From NCBI GenBank assembly GCA_002342255.1, contig DDPP01000094.1, positions 1,520-10,721 on the forward strand: a stretch of 9,202 bases of DNA. The letters are read 5' to 3'. This DNA comes from Micrococcales bacterium UBA2465 (lineage in GTDB: Bacteria; Actinomycetota; Actinomycetes; Actinomycetales; Microbacteriaceae). The notes under the pieces were generated by a model that saw only the letters and a program-made list of their open reading frames with translations, had not been told where the DNA came from and searched no databases. This document shows positions 1 through 6,100 of the stretch, one piece after another. Each line of letters starts with the position of its first letter. The stretch's first letter is position 1. The position numbers were made by a program, and so were the translations under genes.

Positions 1-11
1 TTCTCAAACAT
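1..11 (-). CDS. clpC: ClpC-type AAA+ Clp ATPase, first codons only (cut by window edge)
   Basis: Only the start is present: ATG at 11-9, then TTT GAG AA, giving M-F-E-(K/N). ClpC proteins characteristically begin MFE(R/K)FT. A strong Shine-Dalgarno sequence (AAAGGAG at 23-17) sits 5 nt before the ATG, and clpC commonly follows lysS in actinobacteria. The full protein would be the unfoldase partner of ClpP1P2 in cytoplasmic protein quality control. The name rests on three codons, the ribosome site, the promoter arrangement and gene order, so it is an inference; any gene starting MFE would look the same here. Confidence 0.6.
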
Positions 12-16
12 CTTTA

Positions 17-23
17 CTCCTTT
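17..23 (-). promoter_or_regulatory. Ribosome binding site of clpC
   Basis: On the minus strand AAAGGAG lies 5 nt before the ATG at 11-9. It is among the best Shine-Dalgarno matches in the window and is the main reason for calling a start here. A small inverted repeat (GCAC at 39-36 and GTGC at 28-25, 7-nt loop) ends just upstream and leaves this site exposed. Confidence 0.75.
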
Positions 24-47
24 GGCACTTTTTATGTGCTTACAAAG

Positions 48-98
48 AAGATAACCCGCTTTGACCCCTTTTATTCTGGCTGTTCGCCAATGGAATAA
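48..98 (-). promoter_or_regulatory. Putative clpC promoter with ClgR-like operator
   Basis: Reading the minus strand, TTATTC-N5-GCGAACAG spans 98-80, then after 26 nt comes TATCTT (53-48), a plausible -10 hexamer. No TTGACA-like -35 is visible at the expected distance, as is usual for activator-dependent promoters. The same motif and the same 26-nt spacing precede ftsH. In actinobacteria clpC is a classic target of the activator ClgR, whose reported site contains GTTCGC-N5-GCG; here the GTTCGC half is exact (82-87) and the other half reads GAA in place of GCG. The predicted leader is about 30 nt. The link to ClgR is inference. Confidence 0.55.
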
Positions 99-110
99 AG
101 CAATTTTGGC

Positions 111-290
111 TTAGTTTGAGTGCTTTCTGGCCTCAGCTTTTGCTCGTTCTTCAGCTTCAATCTGAGCCCGAACCTTACGTTCCTTAGCGTCTGCGCCGAT
201 GATCGATTTGAACAGGTAATAGACCAGGAAGCCCATTCCCACCGGAGGCAGAATGGCCAAAAGTGCTGGGCCGATAATGTCCCAGTTCAT
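111..290 (-). CDS. 59-aa single-pass membrane protein of unknown function
   Basis: This short open frame starts ATG at 290-288 ([10 protein letters not shown]) and ends TAA at 113-111, 59 codons plus stop. Residues about 5-31 form one hydrophobic segment with a PPVGMGF kink. The rest (about 33-59) is a highly charged, helix-prone Lys/Arg/Glu/Ala tail ending RKHSN, so a membrane anchor with a cytoplasmic amphipathic or coiled helix is likely. The lysS stop and this start share one base (TAATG), with a weak GGTGA ribosome site 4 nt upstream, which fits termination-reinitiation coupling. It occupies the space between lysS and clpC. I recall similarly sized hypothetical proteins at this locus in Microbacteriaceae, but no function. 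The overlap, coherent membrane topology and lack of other content support a real gene. Confidence 0.75.
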   Translation of the reverse strand: MNWDIIGPALLAILPPVGMGFLVYYLFKSIIGADAKERKVRAQIEAEERAKAEARKHSN

Positions 291-1789
291 TACTTCACCA
301 ATGGGAACATGATGGTTTCACGAATACCAAGACCGGTAAGGCTCATCAGCAATCTGTCGATACCCATGCCCATACCTCCAGTAGGTGGCATACCAAACTC
401 AAGAGCCTTCAAGAATTCTTCATCAAGCTTCATAGCTTCTGGATCTCCAGCTGCAGCTAGTTTGACCTGCTCAACAAATCTTTCACGCTGAATCACTGGG
501 TCAATTAACTCTGAATAACCAGTGGCTTGTTCGTAGCCTCTGATGTAGAGATCCCACTTCTCCACTACACCTGGCTTTGATCTGTGGTTACGAACCAAAG
601 GTGAAGTGTCAACCGGGAAGTCCATTACAAAGGTTGGTTTCTGCAAACCACCTTTCACAAAGTGCTCCCAGAGTTCTTCAACATACTTACCGTGCTGGGG
701 GTGATCTATTTCTAGACCTTCTTTATCAGCGAGTTTTTTCAAAACAGAGATGTCTGTATCTGGTGTTATTTCAACACCACTGGCTGCAGAAAGCGATTCA
801 AACATTGAAATTCGATCCCATTCACCAGAGAGATCGTTGATCTCACCGTTTTCTAATTCAACCTTTAGTGTTCCAAAAACATCCATGGCTGCATTTTGAA
901 TCAACTGTTGAGTAAGTCTTGCCATGGTGTTGTAATCACCATATGCTTCATAAGCTTCCAACATCGCAAACTCAGGTGAGTGAGTTCTGTCCGCACCTTC
1001 ATTTCTGAAGTTACGGTTGATTTCATATACTCGGTCAATGCCACCAACGACTGCACGCTTTAGGAAAAGCTCTGGAGCAATTCTCAAGAACAATTCGGTA
1101 TCAAATGCATTTGAATGAGTTTTGAAAGGTCTAGCCGAAGCACCACCGTGCATGGTTTGTAGCATTGGTGTTTCAACTTCAATAAAGCTTTGATCGGTGA
1201 AAGTCTTACGCATTGACTGCATAACTTTGCTTCTGATCTGAACTACTTCGCGAGCTCTGTCTCTAACAATCAAATCAACGTAACGATGTCTGACTCGATA
1301 CTCTTCACCTAATTCGTTATGCAGGTTCGGGAGCGGCCTAATAGTTTTAGCAGCAATCTTCCAGCTGTCAGCTAGAACTGAAAGTTCACCGCGCTTAGAG
1401 GTAATAACTTCACCTGAAACAAATAGGTGATCACCTAGGTCAACCAGTTCTTTGTAGTGTTCCAGGTTAGATTCGCCAACCTTGTCTTGAGATAACATGA
1501 CCTGAATTCTTGAACCTAAACCTGATTGCAGAGTTGCAAAGCAAAGTTTTCCGGTGTTGCGCTGGAACATAACTCTTCCAGCAATAGCCACCTTGTCGCC
1601 GGTAGCAACATCGATTTCCAGGTCTGGATACTTAGCCCTTACCTGCTCGATGGTATGGGTGATATCAACAGCTACTGGGTAGGCTTCAGCGCCAGATTCG
1701 ATTAGACGCTCACGCTTAGCTAAACGAATGGCTATCTGCTCGGGCAGATCTTGCTCTTCTTCGTTGCCTTCGTAAATCTCGTCGGTCAT
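290..1789 (-). CDS. lysS: Lysyl-tRNA synthetase, class II
   Basis: LysS charges tRNA-Lys with lysine in the cytoplasm. At 499 aa it has the normal length for bacterial class II LysRS. An N-terminal OB-fold anticodon-binding domain (about 65-150) is followed by the class II catalytic core: motif 1 around 201-210 ([10 protein letters not shown]), motif 2 at 261-276 (FRNEG then THSPEF), and motif 3 at 471-482 ([12 protein letters not shown]). The ending [10 protein letters not shown] is typical of the family. The ATG overlaps the panC stop (ATGA), with AGGAG at 1799-1795 giving 5-nt spacing, so this start is secure. A short acidic extension ([14 protein letters not shown]) precedes the conserved region. 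Its stop overlaps the next gene by one base. Being last but one in the folate-pantothenate operon, it probably depends on upstream transcription. Confidence 0.97.
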   Translation of the reverse strand: MTDEIYEGNEEEQDLPEQIAIRLAKRERLIESGAEAYPVAVDITHTIEQVRAKYPDLEIDVATGDKVAIAGRVMFQRNTGKLCFATLQSGLGSRIQVMLSQDKVGESNLEHYKELVDLGDHLFVSGEVITSKRGELSVLADSWKIAAKTIRPLPNLHNELGEEYRVRHRYVDLIVRDRAREVVQIRSKVMQSMRKTFTDQSFIEVETPMLQTMHGGASARPFKTHSNAFDTELFLRIAPELFLKRAVVGGIDRVYEINRNFRNEGADRTHSPEFAMLEAYEAYGDYNTMARLTQQLIQNAAMDVFGTLKVELENGEINDLSGEWDRISMFESLSAASGVEITPDTDISVLKKLADKEGLEIDHPQHGKYVEELWEHFVKGGLQKPTFVMDFPVDTSPLVRNHRSKPGVVEKWDLYIRGYEQATGYSELIDPVIQRERFVEQVKLAAAGDPEAMKLDEEFLKALEFGMPPTGGMGMGIDRLLMSLTGLGIRETIMFPLVK

Positions 1790-2652
1790 GCCGGCTCCTG
1801 AATAGTAAAAGTAATGTTGTCGATTAGGCGTACTCCCTCATAAACAATGGCAACCAGGAGAATTACCTCACCCTGAAAGCTATCGTCGATAGGTTTGAAA
1901 CTGCTTTTATCAACTAACGCTAGATAATCAAGTTTAGCCAGCGCTAGCCCTTCTAATGCTGCTCTAGCCCTAGCTAAAGCAACCGAAGGTTTCTCCCCCA
2001 GCATGATCTCGACCTCAACGAACTTGAGATTGGCATAAATAATAGGTGCGGTAGCTTGACCCATTTCCGACAAGAATCGATTGCGGCTAGACAGGGCTAA
2101 TCCTGAAGCCGCTCTAACTGTTGGTGCTTCAATGATGGTTATTGCATCAGCGAACTCTCGATGCACCATGCGTCTGATCAAATACAACTGCTGTGCATCT
2201 TTAGCACCAAATACAGCAATCTTTGGTTTTACAGTTCTAAAGAACCAACTCACCACATGCAACATGCCATCAAAGTGGCCTGGTCTGGCAACACCTTCAA
2301 AAACTGAACCAACAGCTCCAGCCCTAGGTTCCAATCTTTCAGGTAAGCCTTCTGGATAAACTTCTGCGGTTACTGGCGCAAAAACAACATCAGGTAATAC
2401 TTCCAAACTATTCAGCTGTTCTATATCTGCATCTAAAATTCTTGGATACTTATCAAAATCTTCGTTTTTACCAAACTGAGTCGGATTTACAAAAATACTC
2501 ACAATTACAAAAGAGTTTTCTTGTGATGTGGCTAGCTTGACTAAAGATAGATGGCCTTCATGCAAGGCTCCCATGGTTGGCACCAACACTACATTCTTAT
2601 TTGTTGTCTGAAGCATTTCTTGTAATTCGGCAACGGTGGTTATTACTTTCAC
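1786..2652 (-). CDS. panC: Pantothenate synthetase (pantoate-beta-alanine ligase)
   Basis: PanC joins pantoate and beta-alanine using ATP, through a pantoyl-adenylate, in pantothenate/coenzyme A synthesis. The 288-aa length is normal. Visible signatures are [14 protein letters not shown] (24-37, HIGH-type ATP site), SIFVNPTQF (52-60), FGAKDAQQL (148-156) and GLALSSRN (184-191, the KMSKS-equivalent loop). Where most PanC proteins carry Asp before GLA(L/M)SSRN, this one has Ser183. The start is GTG, inside a GTGA overlap with the upstream reductase stop; a GGTGAT run a few nt upstream can serve as ribosome site. The end overlaps lysS by ATGA. panB and panD are not in this window, so beta-alanine and pantoate supply must come from elsewhere. 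Confidence 0.96.
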   Translation of the reverse strand: MKVITTVAELQEMLQTTNKNVVLVPTMGALHEGHLSLVKLATSQENSFVIVSIFVNPTQFGKNEDFDKYPRILDADIEQLNSLEVLPDVVFAPVTAEVYPEGLPERLEPRAGAVGSVFEGVARPGHFDGMLHVVSWFFRTVKPKIAVFGAKDAQQLYLIRRMVHREFADAITIIEAPTVRAASGLALSSRNRFLSEMGQATAPIIYANLKFVEVEIMLGEKPSVALARARAALEGLALAKLDYLALVDKSSFKPIDDSFQGEVILLVAIVYEGVRLIDNITFTIQEPA

Positions 2653-3368
2653 TCAACATCACCATCTAATAGATCTGCAGGATCTATTTCGGTTACCGCA
2701 TTACGCAAAGATTCTTCAAGTGAGGTTCGCATAATGCCAGAGAGAATGTTTCTAGCTTTCGCGATGCCGGCTTCATTTAGAAGATTGATTGCTTGAGCTG
2801 CAATTAAGTTTGTGAAAGTTGAGGCAACCGAAACAGCTTCTGCATAATTAGCTCTAGCTTCAGCTGGAACGTGGATGGGTTCGCCACCTAGTTCAATGGC
2901 TAGGGTTTGAACGATTGGCAAAACTTGCTTAGGAGCATCAACTGCAATATACGACTCTTGCAATCTTGCTCTATCAATAGCACTAAACCCAGTGAACCTG
3001 ATTGCTGGATGCAAACTCATCGGAACAATACCTAGCGAAAAGGCAGGTGCAAAAACTTCGTAGCCAAAATCAGGTGAGGTTGAAACTAACAGTTGGCCCG
3101 GCATCAAAGCCTTTGTTTCGACCAAACCGGTAACTAGAACCGGAATCTGCTTGCCAGGAATGGCAAAGATAACTAAATCAACGCCGCTGACCACCGACGC
3201 AACATCGCCAATTCGGACACCCGGTAGCAAACTGTTCACGTTTTCAATGCGGTTTGGATCGGTGGTGGCAATACCAATTACTTTGTGGCCGGCGTCCGAT
3301 ATGGCTTTAGCTAGAGCCAGTCCAACTGGCCCTGCCCCAACAATTCCAACCTCTAGCCTGCTGTCCAT
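2649..3368 (-). CDS. Rossmann-fold / DUF2520-type NAD(P)-dependent oxidoreductase, putative
   Basis: This 239-aa protein opens with a dinucleotide-binding fold: GIVGAGPVG (8-16) matches GxGxxG, followed by further alternating strands and helices to about residue 95. The second half carries the block SLHPAIRFTG (118-127), typical of proteins annotated as Rossmann-like plus DUF2520, and a helical C-terminal domain (about 168-224). It is shorter than many family members I know, ending in an acidic tail (DLLDGDVE) without the usual GPxxRGD segment; short versions may be normal in Microbacteriaceae. The start overlaps the DUF3180 stop (TAATG) and the stop overlaps panC (GTGA). Tight coupling to panC suggests ketopantoate reductase as a candidate activity, which is inference. 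An F420- or NADP-dependent reductase of another substrate is the alternative. Confidence 0.85.
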   Translation of the reverse strand: MDSRLEVGIVGAGPVGLALAKAISDAGHKVIGIATTDPNRIENVNSLLPGVRIGDVASVVSGVDLVIFAIPGKQIPVLVTGLVETKALMPGQLLVSTSPDFGYEVFAPAFSLGIVPMSLHPAIRFTGFSAIDRARLQESYIAVDAPKQVLPIVQTLAIELGGEPIHVPAEARANYAEAVSVASTFTNLIAAQAINLLNEAGIAKARNILSGIMRTSLEESLRNAVTEIDPADLLDGDVE

Positions 3369-3868
3369 TAGGCAGGCACCTGAGGATCCTGAGGCCCAGC
3401 ATCATTAGGTAATTTGCAGATGCTTTGCACGATGAAGGCCATAATCAACAGAACGACTGAAACACCAAGAGTCAAAAGGTTCGGCCTTAGGGCGTCACCG
3501 GCTAATACCGGTGCACTTAGCAGATTCAGAATTACCCCGGCATGCCAGCCAATAAAAATCGCAGATGTTAAAGCTGATGCCTTAGCCAGTAGCAAGACCC
3601 GCACCGCATAGAACGGGTCTACTGGAATTGGTTTTTGCAGGGTTGTTGTTTTTGCCTCTCGGATTTTCCTTAATGCATTCTTATAGCGATAAATAGGTAA
3701 AGCTAAAAAACCTAAAATCACTGCAACTACAAAAACCGAGATGGCAAGTGATAGCGGGCTAACTGGAACATGGAAGCCATTAGCTACCGCCCACTCACTA
3801 TAAAAGAATCCAAGTAATCCGGCTAACACAAACCAGATAATCAAACTAAGAATATTTATTGGTTTCAT
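3368..3868 (-). CDS. DUF3180 family four-helix membrane protein
   Basis: The 166-aa product has four hydrophobic segments at about 5-24, 38-60, 88-118 and 130-151, so it is an integral membrane protein. The stretch AVRVLLLAKASAL (88-100) before the third helix and the post-helix motif CKLPND (151-156) match the actinobacterial DUF3180 family, which is regularly found between folK and the DUF2520 gene. A basic loop (61-80) separates helices 2 and 3, which puts that loop on the cytoplasmic side by the positive-inside rule. The start overlaps the folK stop by ATGA and the stop overlaps the next start by TAATG. No function is established to my knowledge. Position suggests a link to folate or pantothenate metabolism, such as transport or scaffolding, but nothing in the sequence shows it. 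Confidence 0.88.
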   Translation of the reverse strand: MKPINILSLIIWFVLAGLLGFFYSEWAVANGFHVPVSPLSLAISVFVVAVILGFLALPIYRYKNALRKIREAKTTTLQKPIPVDPFYAVRVLLLAKASALTSAIFIGWHAGVILNLLSAPVLAGDALRPNLLTLGVSVVLLIMAFIVQSICKLPNDAGPQDPQVPA

Positions 3869-4353
3869 TTCAAAACCACCTGATCAAAATAAATCAAAGC
3901 AAGTTTTTCAATTCGGCCAATACCAGGTAGCTCAGCATTCTCGTCCATCAGGAACCAGGGAACAATTACAAATGCTCGATTTGCTGCCTGAGGATGCGGT
4001 ATTACTAAATCTTTGGATCGGAAATTGATATTTCCGTATTTGATGATGTCGATGTCAATATTTCTATCGCCCCAACGCTCTCTTCTTTTTCTGCCAAGAA
4101 TGTTTTCTATCTTTTGTAATTCTTCAAGCAACTGTTCTGGTTTCAATAAAGTTCTAATTTCACAAATACAGTTCAAGTATTTGGGCTTTGTTGAATCTAC
4201 TCCAGCTAGAGTTAGCGCTTTAGATTCGAAAATTGGTGAAACATCGACTAGTTCCATTTTCGGATGCTTGTTAATTCTTGCCATCGCTTGAATCAACCAT
4301 CGGCGTCGATTTCCCAAATTGCTTCCTAAAGCAAGGATTACTTGATTAGTCAC
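3865..4353 (-). CDS. folK: 2-amino-4-hydroxy-6-hydroxymethyldihydropteridine pyrophosphokinase (HPPK)
   Basis: FolK transfers pyrophosphate from ATP to 6-hydroxymethyl-dihydropterin, producing the substrate of FolP. I place the start at GTG 4353-4351, giving 162 aa beginning MTNQVILALGSNLGNR. It has TTAAGG at 4365-4360 with 6-nt spacing and overlaps the folB stop by 8 nt (GTGACTAA). A longer reading from TTG at 4386 would add 11 residues unlike the family N-terminus. Signatures are LALGSNLGNR (7-16), RRERWGDRNIDIDI (90-103; Asp100 and Asp102 bind the two magnesium ions) and DLVIPHPQAANRAFV (115-129). The stop overlaps the DUF3180 gene by ATGA. Length is normal for monofunctional HPPK; fusion to FolB or FolP, seen in some bacteria, is absent. 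Confidence 0.94.
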   Translation of the reverse strand: MTNQVILALGSNLGNRRRWLIQAMARINKHPKMELVDVSPIFESKALTLAGVDSTKPKYLNCICEIRTLLKPEQLLEELQKIENILGRKRRERWGDRNIDIDIIKYGNINFRSKDLVIPHPQAANRAFVIVPWFLMDENAELPGIGRIEKLALIYFDQVVLK

Positions 4354-4714
4354 GCTTGACCTTAACCGTGACAGAAACATCTTCAAACTCGTAAGGAATT
4401 GGAGCTGAAGGTTTATGAACCGTAACCTTGGCTTTATTCACGATGCCCCCACCAAAATTAAAGGTGAAATCTAATAGACGCTGAGCCAAGGTTTCTAACA
4501 GGTCAACTGTTTCATTTTTAGTAAGTTCAACTAAACCTTTAGCTAGTTCGCCGTAGTGAACTGTGTTTCTCAGATCGTCGCTGAAAGCAGCCTTGTCGCC
4601 ATCAATCCAAACGGTTGCATCAATATAGAAGTCTTGCCCGTTTTGTCTTTCGAAGTCAAAAACACCGTGGTGAGCGAAGACTCTAAGTCCCTTGATGGCT
4701 ATTTTGTGTTGCAT
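4346..4714 (-). CDS. folB: Dihydroneopterin aldolase
   Basis: FolB cleaves 7,8-dihydroneopterin to 6-hydroxymethyl-dihydropterin and glycolaldehyde. The 122-aa length is standard. The N-terminal KGLRVFAHHGVFDFER (8-23) is the family signature and includes Glu22; Tyr54, the pterin-binding Glu74 in LLETLAQRL, and Lys101 in VTVHKPSAP align with the active-site residues of characterised enzymes. It is the only gene of the fol group not overlapping its upstream neighbour: 14 nt separate it from folP, and no Shine-Dalgarno-like AGG lies before the ATG, so translation may rely on coupling from folP. Its stop overlaps folK by 8 nt. Confidence 0.95.
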   Translation of the reverse strand: MQHKIAIKGLRVFAHHGVFDFERQNGQDFYIDATVWIDGDKAAFSDDLRNTVHYGELAKGLVELTKNETVDLLETLAQRLLDFTFNFGGGIVNKAKVTVHKPSAPIPYEFEDVSVTVKVKRD

Positions 4715-4728
4715 AGGTCAATTCTGTC

Positions 4729-5547
4729 TTATTCGGCAGAGCGTAAAGCAGCAACCACATTAATGGCATCAACGGTGGTCAGAACATTATGAACCCTAAG
4801 CCCCCAGAGCTTACGTTGCAGTAATAAAGCAGTCAAAACAGCCGTGGCAACATCCCTGCGGTCATTGCCAACACTCTGGATGTCTGAATCTAAAGCCCCA
4901 GCTATAAACCGCTTACGAGATGCCCCCACCAGAATGGGTAAACCTAGTTTCTCTATCTCATCTAATCTGGCTACCAACTCCCAGTTCTGCTTCATGTCCT
5001 TAGCAAAGCCAAGCCCTGGGTCGATAACTATCTTGTCTTTGCTAACCCCAGCCAAAAGCGCTTTATCGACCTGGACTTTTAGTTCAGCGGCTACCTCCTT
5101 AGCTATGTCGGAATACTGGTTCAGCTGATCCATGGTGTCACTAAAACCACGCCAGTGAGAAATAACAATAGTTGCACCCGTTTTAGCAACAACCGCAAAC
5201 ATCTGCTCATCAGCTTTACCACCAGAGACATCGTTGATGATGCTAGCTCCAGCTTGAACAGCTTGCTCTGCTGTTTCTGAGTTCATGGTGTCGATGCTGA
5301 TGGTCATGCCTTCTTTAGCTAAAGCTGCAATAACCGGTATCACTCGGCGTTGTTCTTCGTCTAAAGGAACGCGAGTAGCACCTGGTCTTGTTGATTCACC
5401 ACCAACATCGATGATGTCTGCCCCAGCTATTTGTAATACTCTGGCCTGATCTAAAGCTGCTTCAAAAGAGTTGAATTGATTGCCATCACTAAAAGAATCT
5501 GGAGTGATGTTTAATACACCCATGACTTTTGGTCTTAGATTACTCAT
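4729..5547 (-). CDS. folP: Dihydropteroate synthase
   Basis: FolP condenses 6-hydroxymethyl-dihydropterin pyrophosphate with p-aminobenzoate to dihydropteroate and is the sulfonamide target. The 272-aa TIM barrel shows all landmarks: MGVLNITPDSFSDG (9-22, metal-binding Asn13), DIIDVGGESTRPG (44-56), SIDTMN (84-89), INDVSGG (104-110), IDPGLGFAK (175-183), VGASRKRF (207-214, Lys212 in the pterin site) and RVHNV (251-255). The HWRG at 131-134 replaces the more general HMRG. The ATG overlaps the folE stop by ATGA. It is a single folP copy as far as this window shows; some actinobacteria carry a second, divergent paralogue. Confidence 0.96.
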   Translation of the reverse strand: MSNLRPKVMGVLNITPDSFSDGNQFNSFEAALDQARVLQIAGADIIDVGGESTRPGATRVPLDEEQRRVIPVIAALAKEGMTISIDTMNSETAEQAVQAGASIINDVSGGKADEQMFAVVAKTGATIVISHWRGFSDTMDQLNQYSDIAKEVAAELKVQVDKALLAGVSKDKIVIDPGLGFAKDMKQNWELVARLDEIEKLGLPILVGASRKRFIAGALDSDIQSVGNDRRDVATAVLTALLLQRKLWGLRVHNVLTTVDAINVVAALRSAE

Positions 5548-6098
5548 TTGGAAATAAGAGCCATTACTTCACTGCGCTGAACAGCATCGCTATATAAACC
5601 TCTGCTGGCAACAGTCACGGTGTTAGCTTCCGGTTGTCTAGCTCCTCTAGAAGCAACACAGTGATGTCTAGCTTCAATTACGACAACTACTCCTTGAGTT
5701 CCCAAACCTTCCTCCAGAGCATCGGCTATCTGCGCTGTTAGGTTCTCTTGCAGTTGTGGTCTTGCTGCTAAAACTTCAACCAATTTAGGCAATCTACCTA
5801 AACCGATAACTCTTCCGTTAGGTAGATAAGCGATATGCGCTACTCCAGTGAAAGGAAGTAGATGATGTTCACAAATGCTAACCAGTTCAATGTCTTTGAG
5901 AATTACAACATCGTTCTGTTCTGCTGGAAAAGTATCAGATAGCACTGCGGTTGGATCAACACCAACTCCTGAAAAGAAACCAGCATAAGCGTCGGCAACT
6001 TTTTCTGGAGTTGCTTTTAACTCATCTCTTGTGGGGTCTTCACCGATAGCCGAAAGTAGTTCAAGAACAGCTTTCTTTACTCTCTCGGCGTCAATCAT
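5544..6098 (-). CDS. folE: GTP cyclohydrolase I
   Basis: FolE opens the guanine ring of GTP to give 7,8-dihydroneopterin triphosphate, the first step of folate synthesis. At 184 aa it is the classical type IA (zinc) form. Zinc ligands are visible as Cys76 in SICEHHLLPF (75-84, with His78 and His79 of the catalytic site) and Cys147 in ARHHCVASRG (143-152). The core VIGLGRLPKLVEV (97-109) and the ending TVTVASRG (160-167) are typical of actinobacterial FolE. The ATG lies 2 nt after the ftsH stop, with only a weak AAGAAAAG purine run upstream, suggesting coupling to ftsH translation. The stop overlaps folP (ATGA). Confidence 0.96.
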   Translation of the reverse strand: MIDAERVKKAVLELLSAIGEDPTRDELKATPEKVADAYAGFFSGVGVDPTAVLSDTFPAEQNDVVILKDIELVSICEHHLLPFTGVAHIAYLPNGRVIGLGRLPKLVEVLAARPQLQENLTAQIADALEEGLGTQGVVVVIEARHHCVASRGARQPEANTVTVASRGLYSDAVQRSEVMALISK

Positions 6099-6100
6099 GA

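Noticed and set aside
25..39. Hairpin GCAC/GTGC with 7-nt loop just before the clpC ribosome site, considered as terminator or thermometer.
   Set aside because: The stem is only 4 bp, no T-run follows, and the Shine-Dalgarno sequence is not sequestered.
50..77. SigH-type promoter before clpC: AGAATA (77-72), 16 nt, GTTATC (55-50) on the minus strand.
   Set aside because: The -35 lacks the important first G of GGAA, and the ftsH leader has no counterpart, while the activator-type arrangement fits both leaders. Kept only as a weak alternative.
120..491. Plus-strand frames across the window (for example 120-491, 577-840, 4013-4291, 8212-8448).
   Set aside because: They are antisense shadows of well-conserved minus-strand genes, have low-complexity or unrecognisable products, and none has convincing start context.
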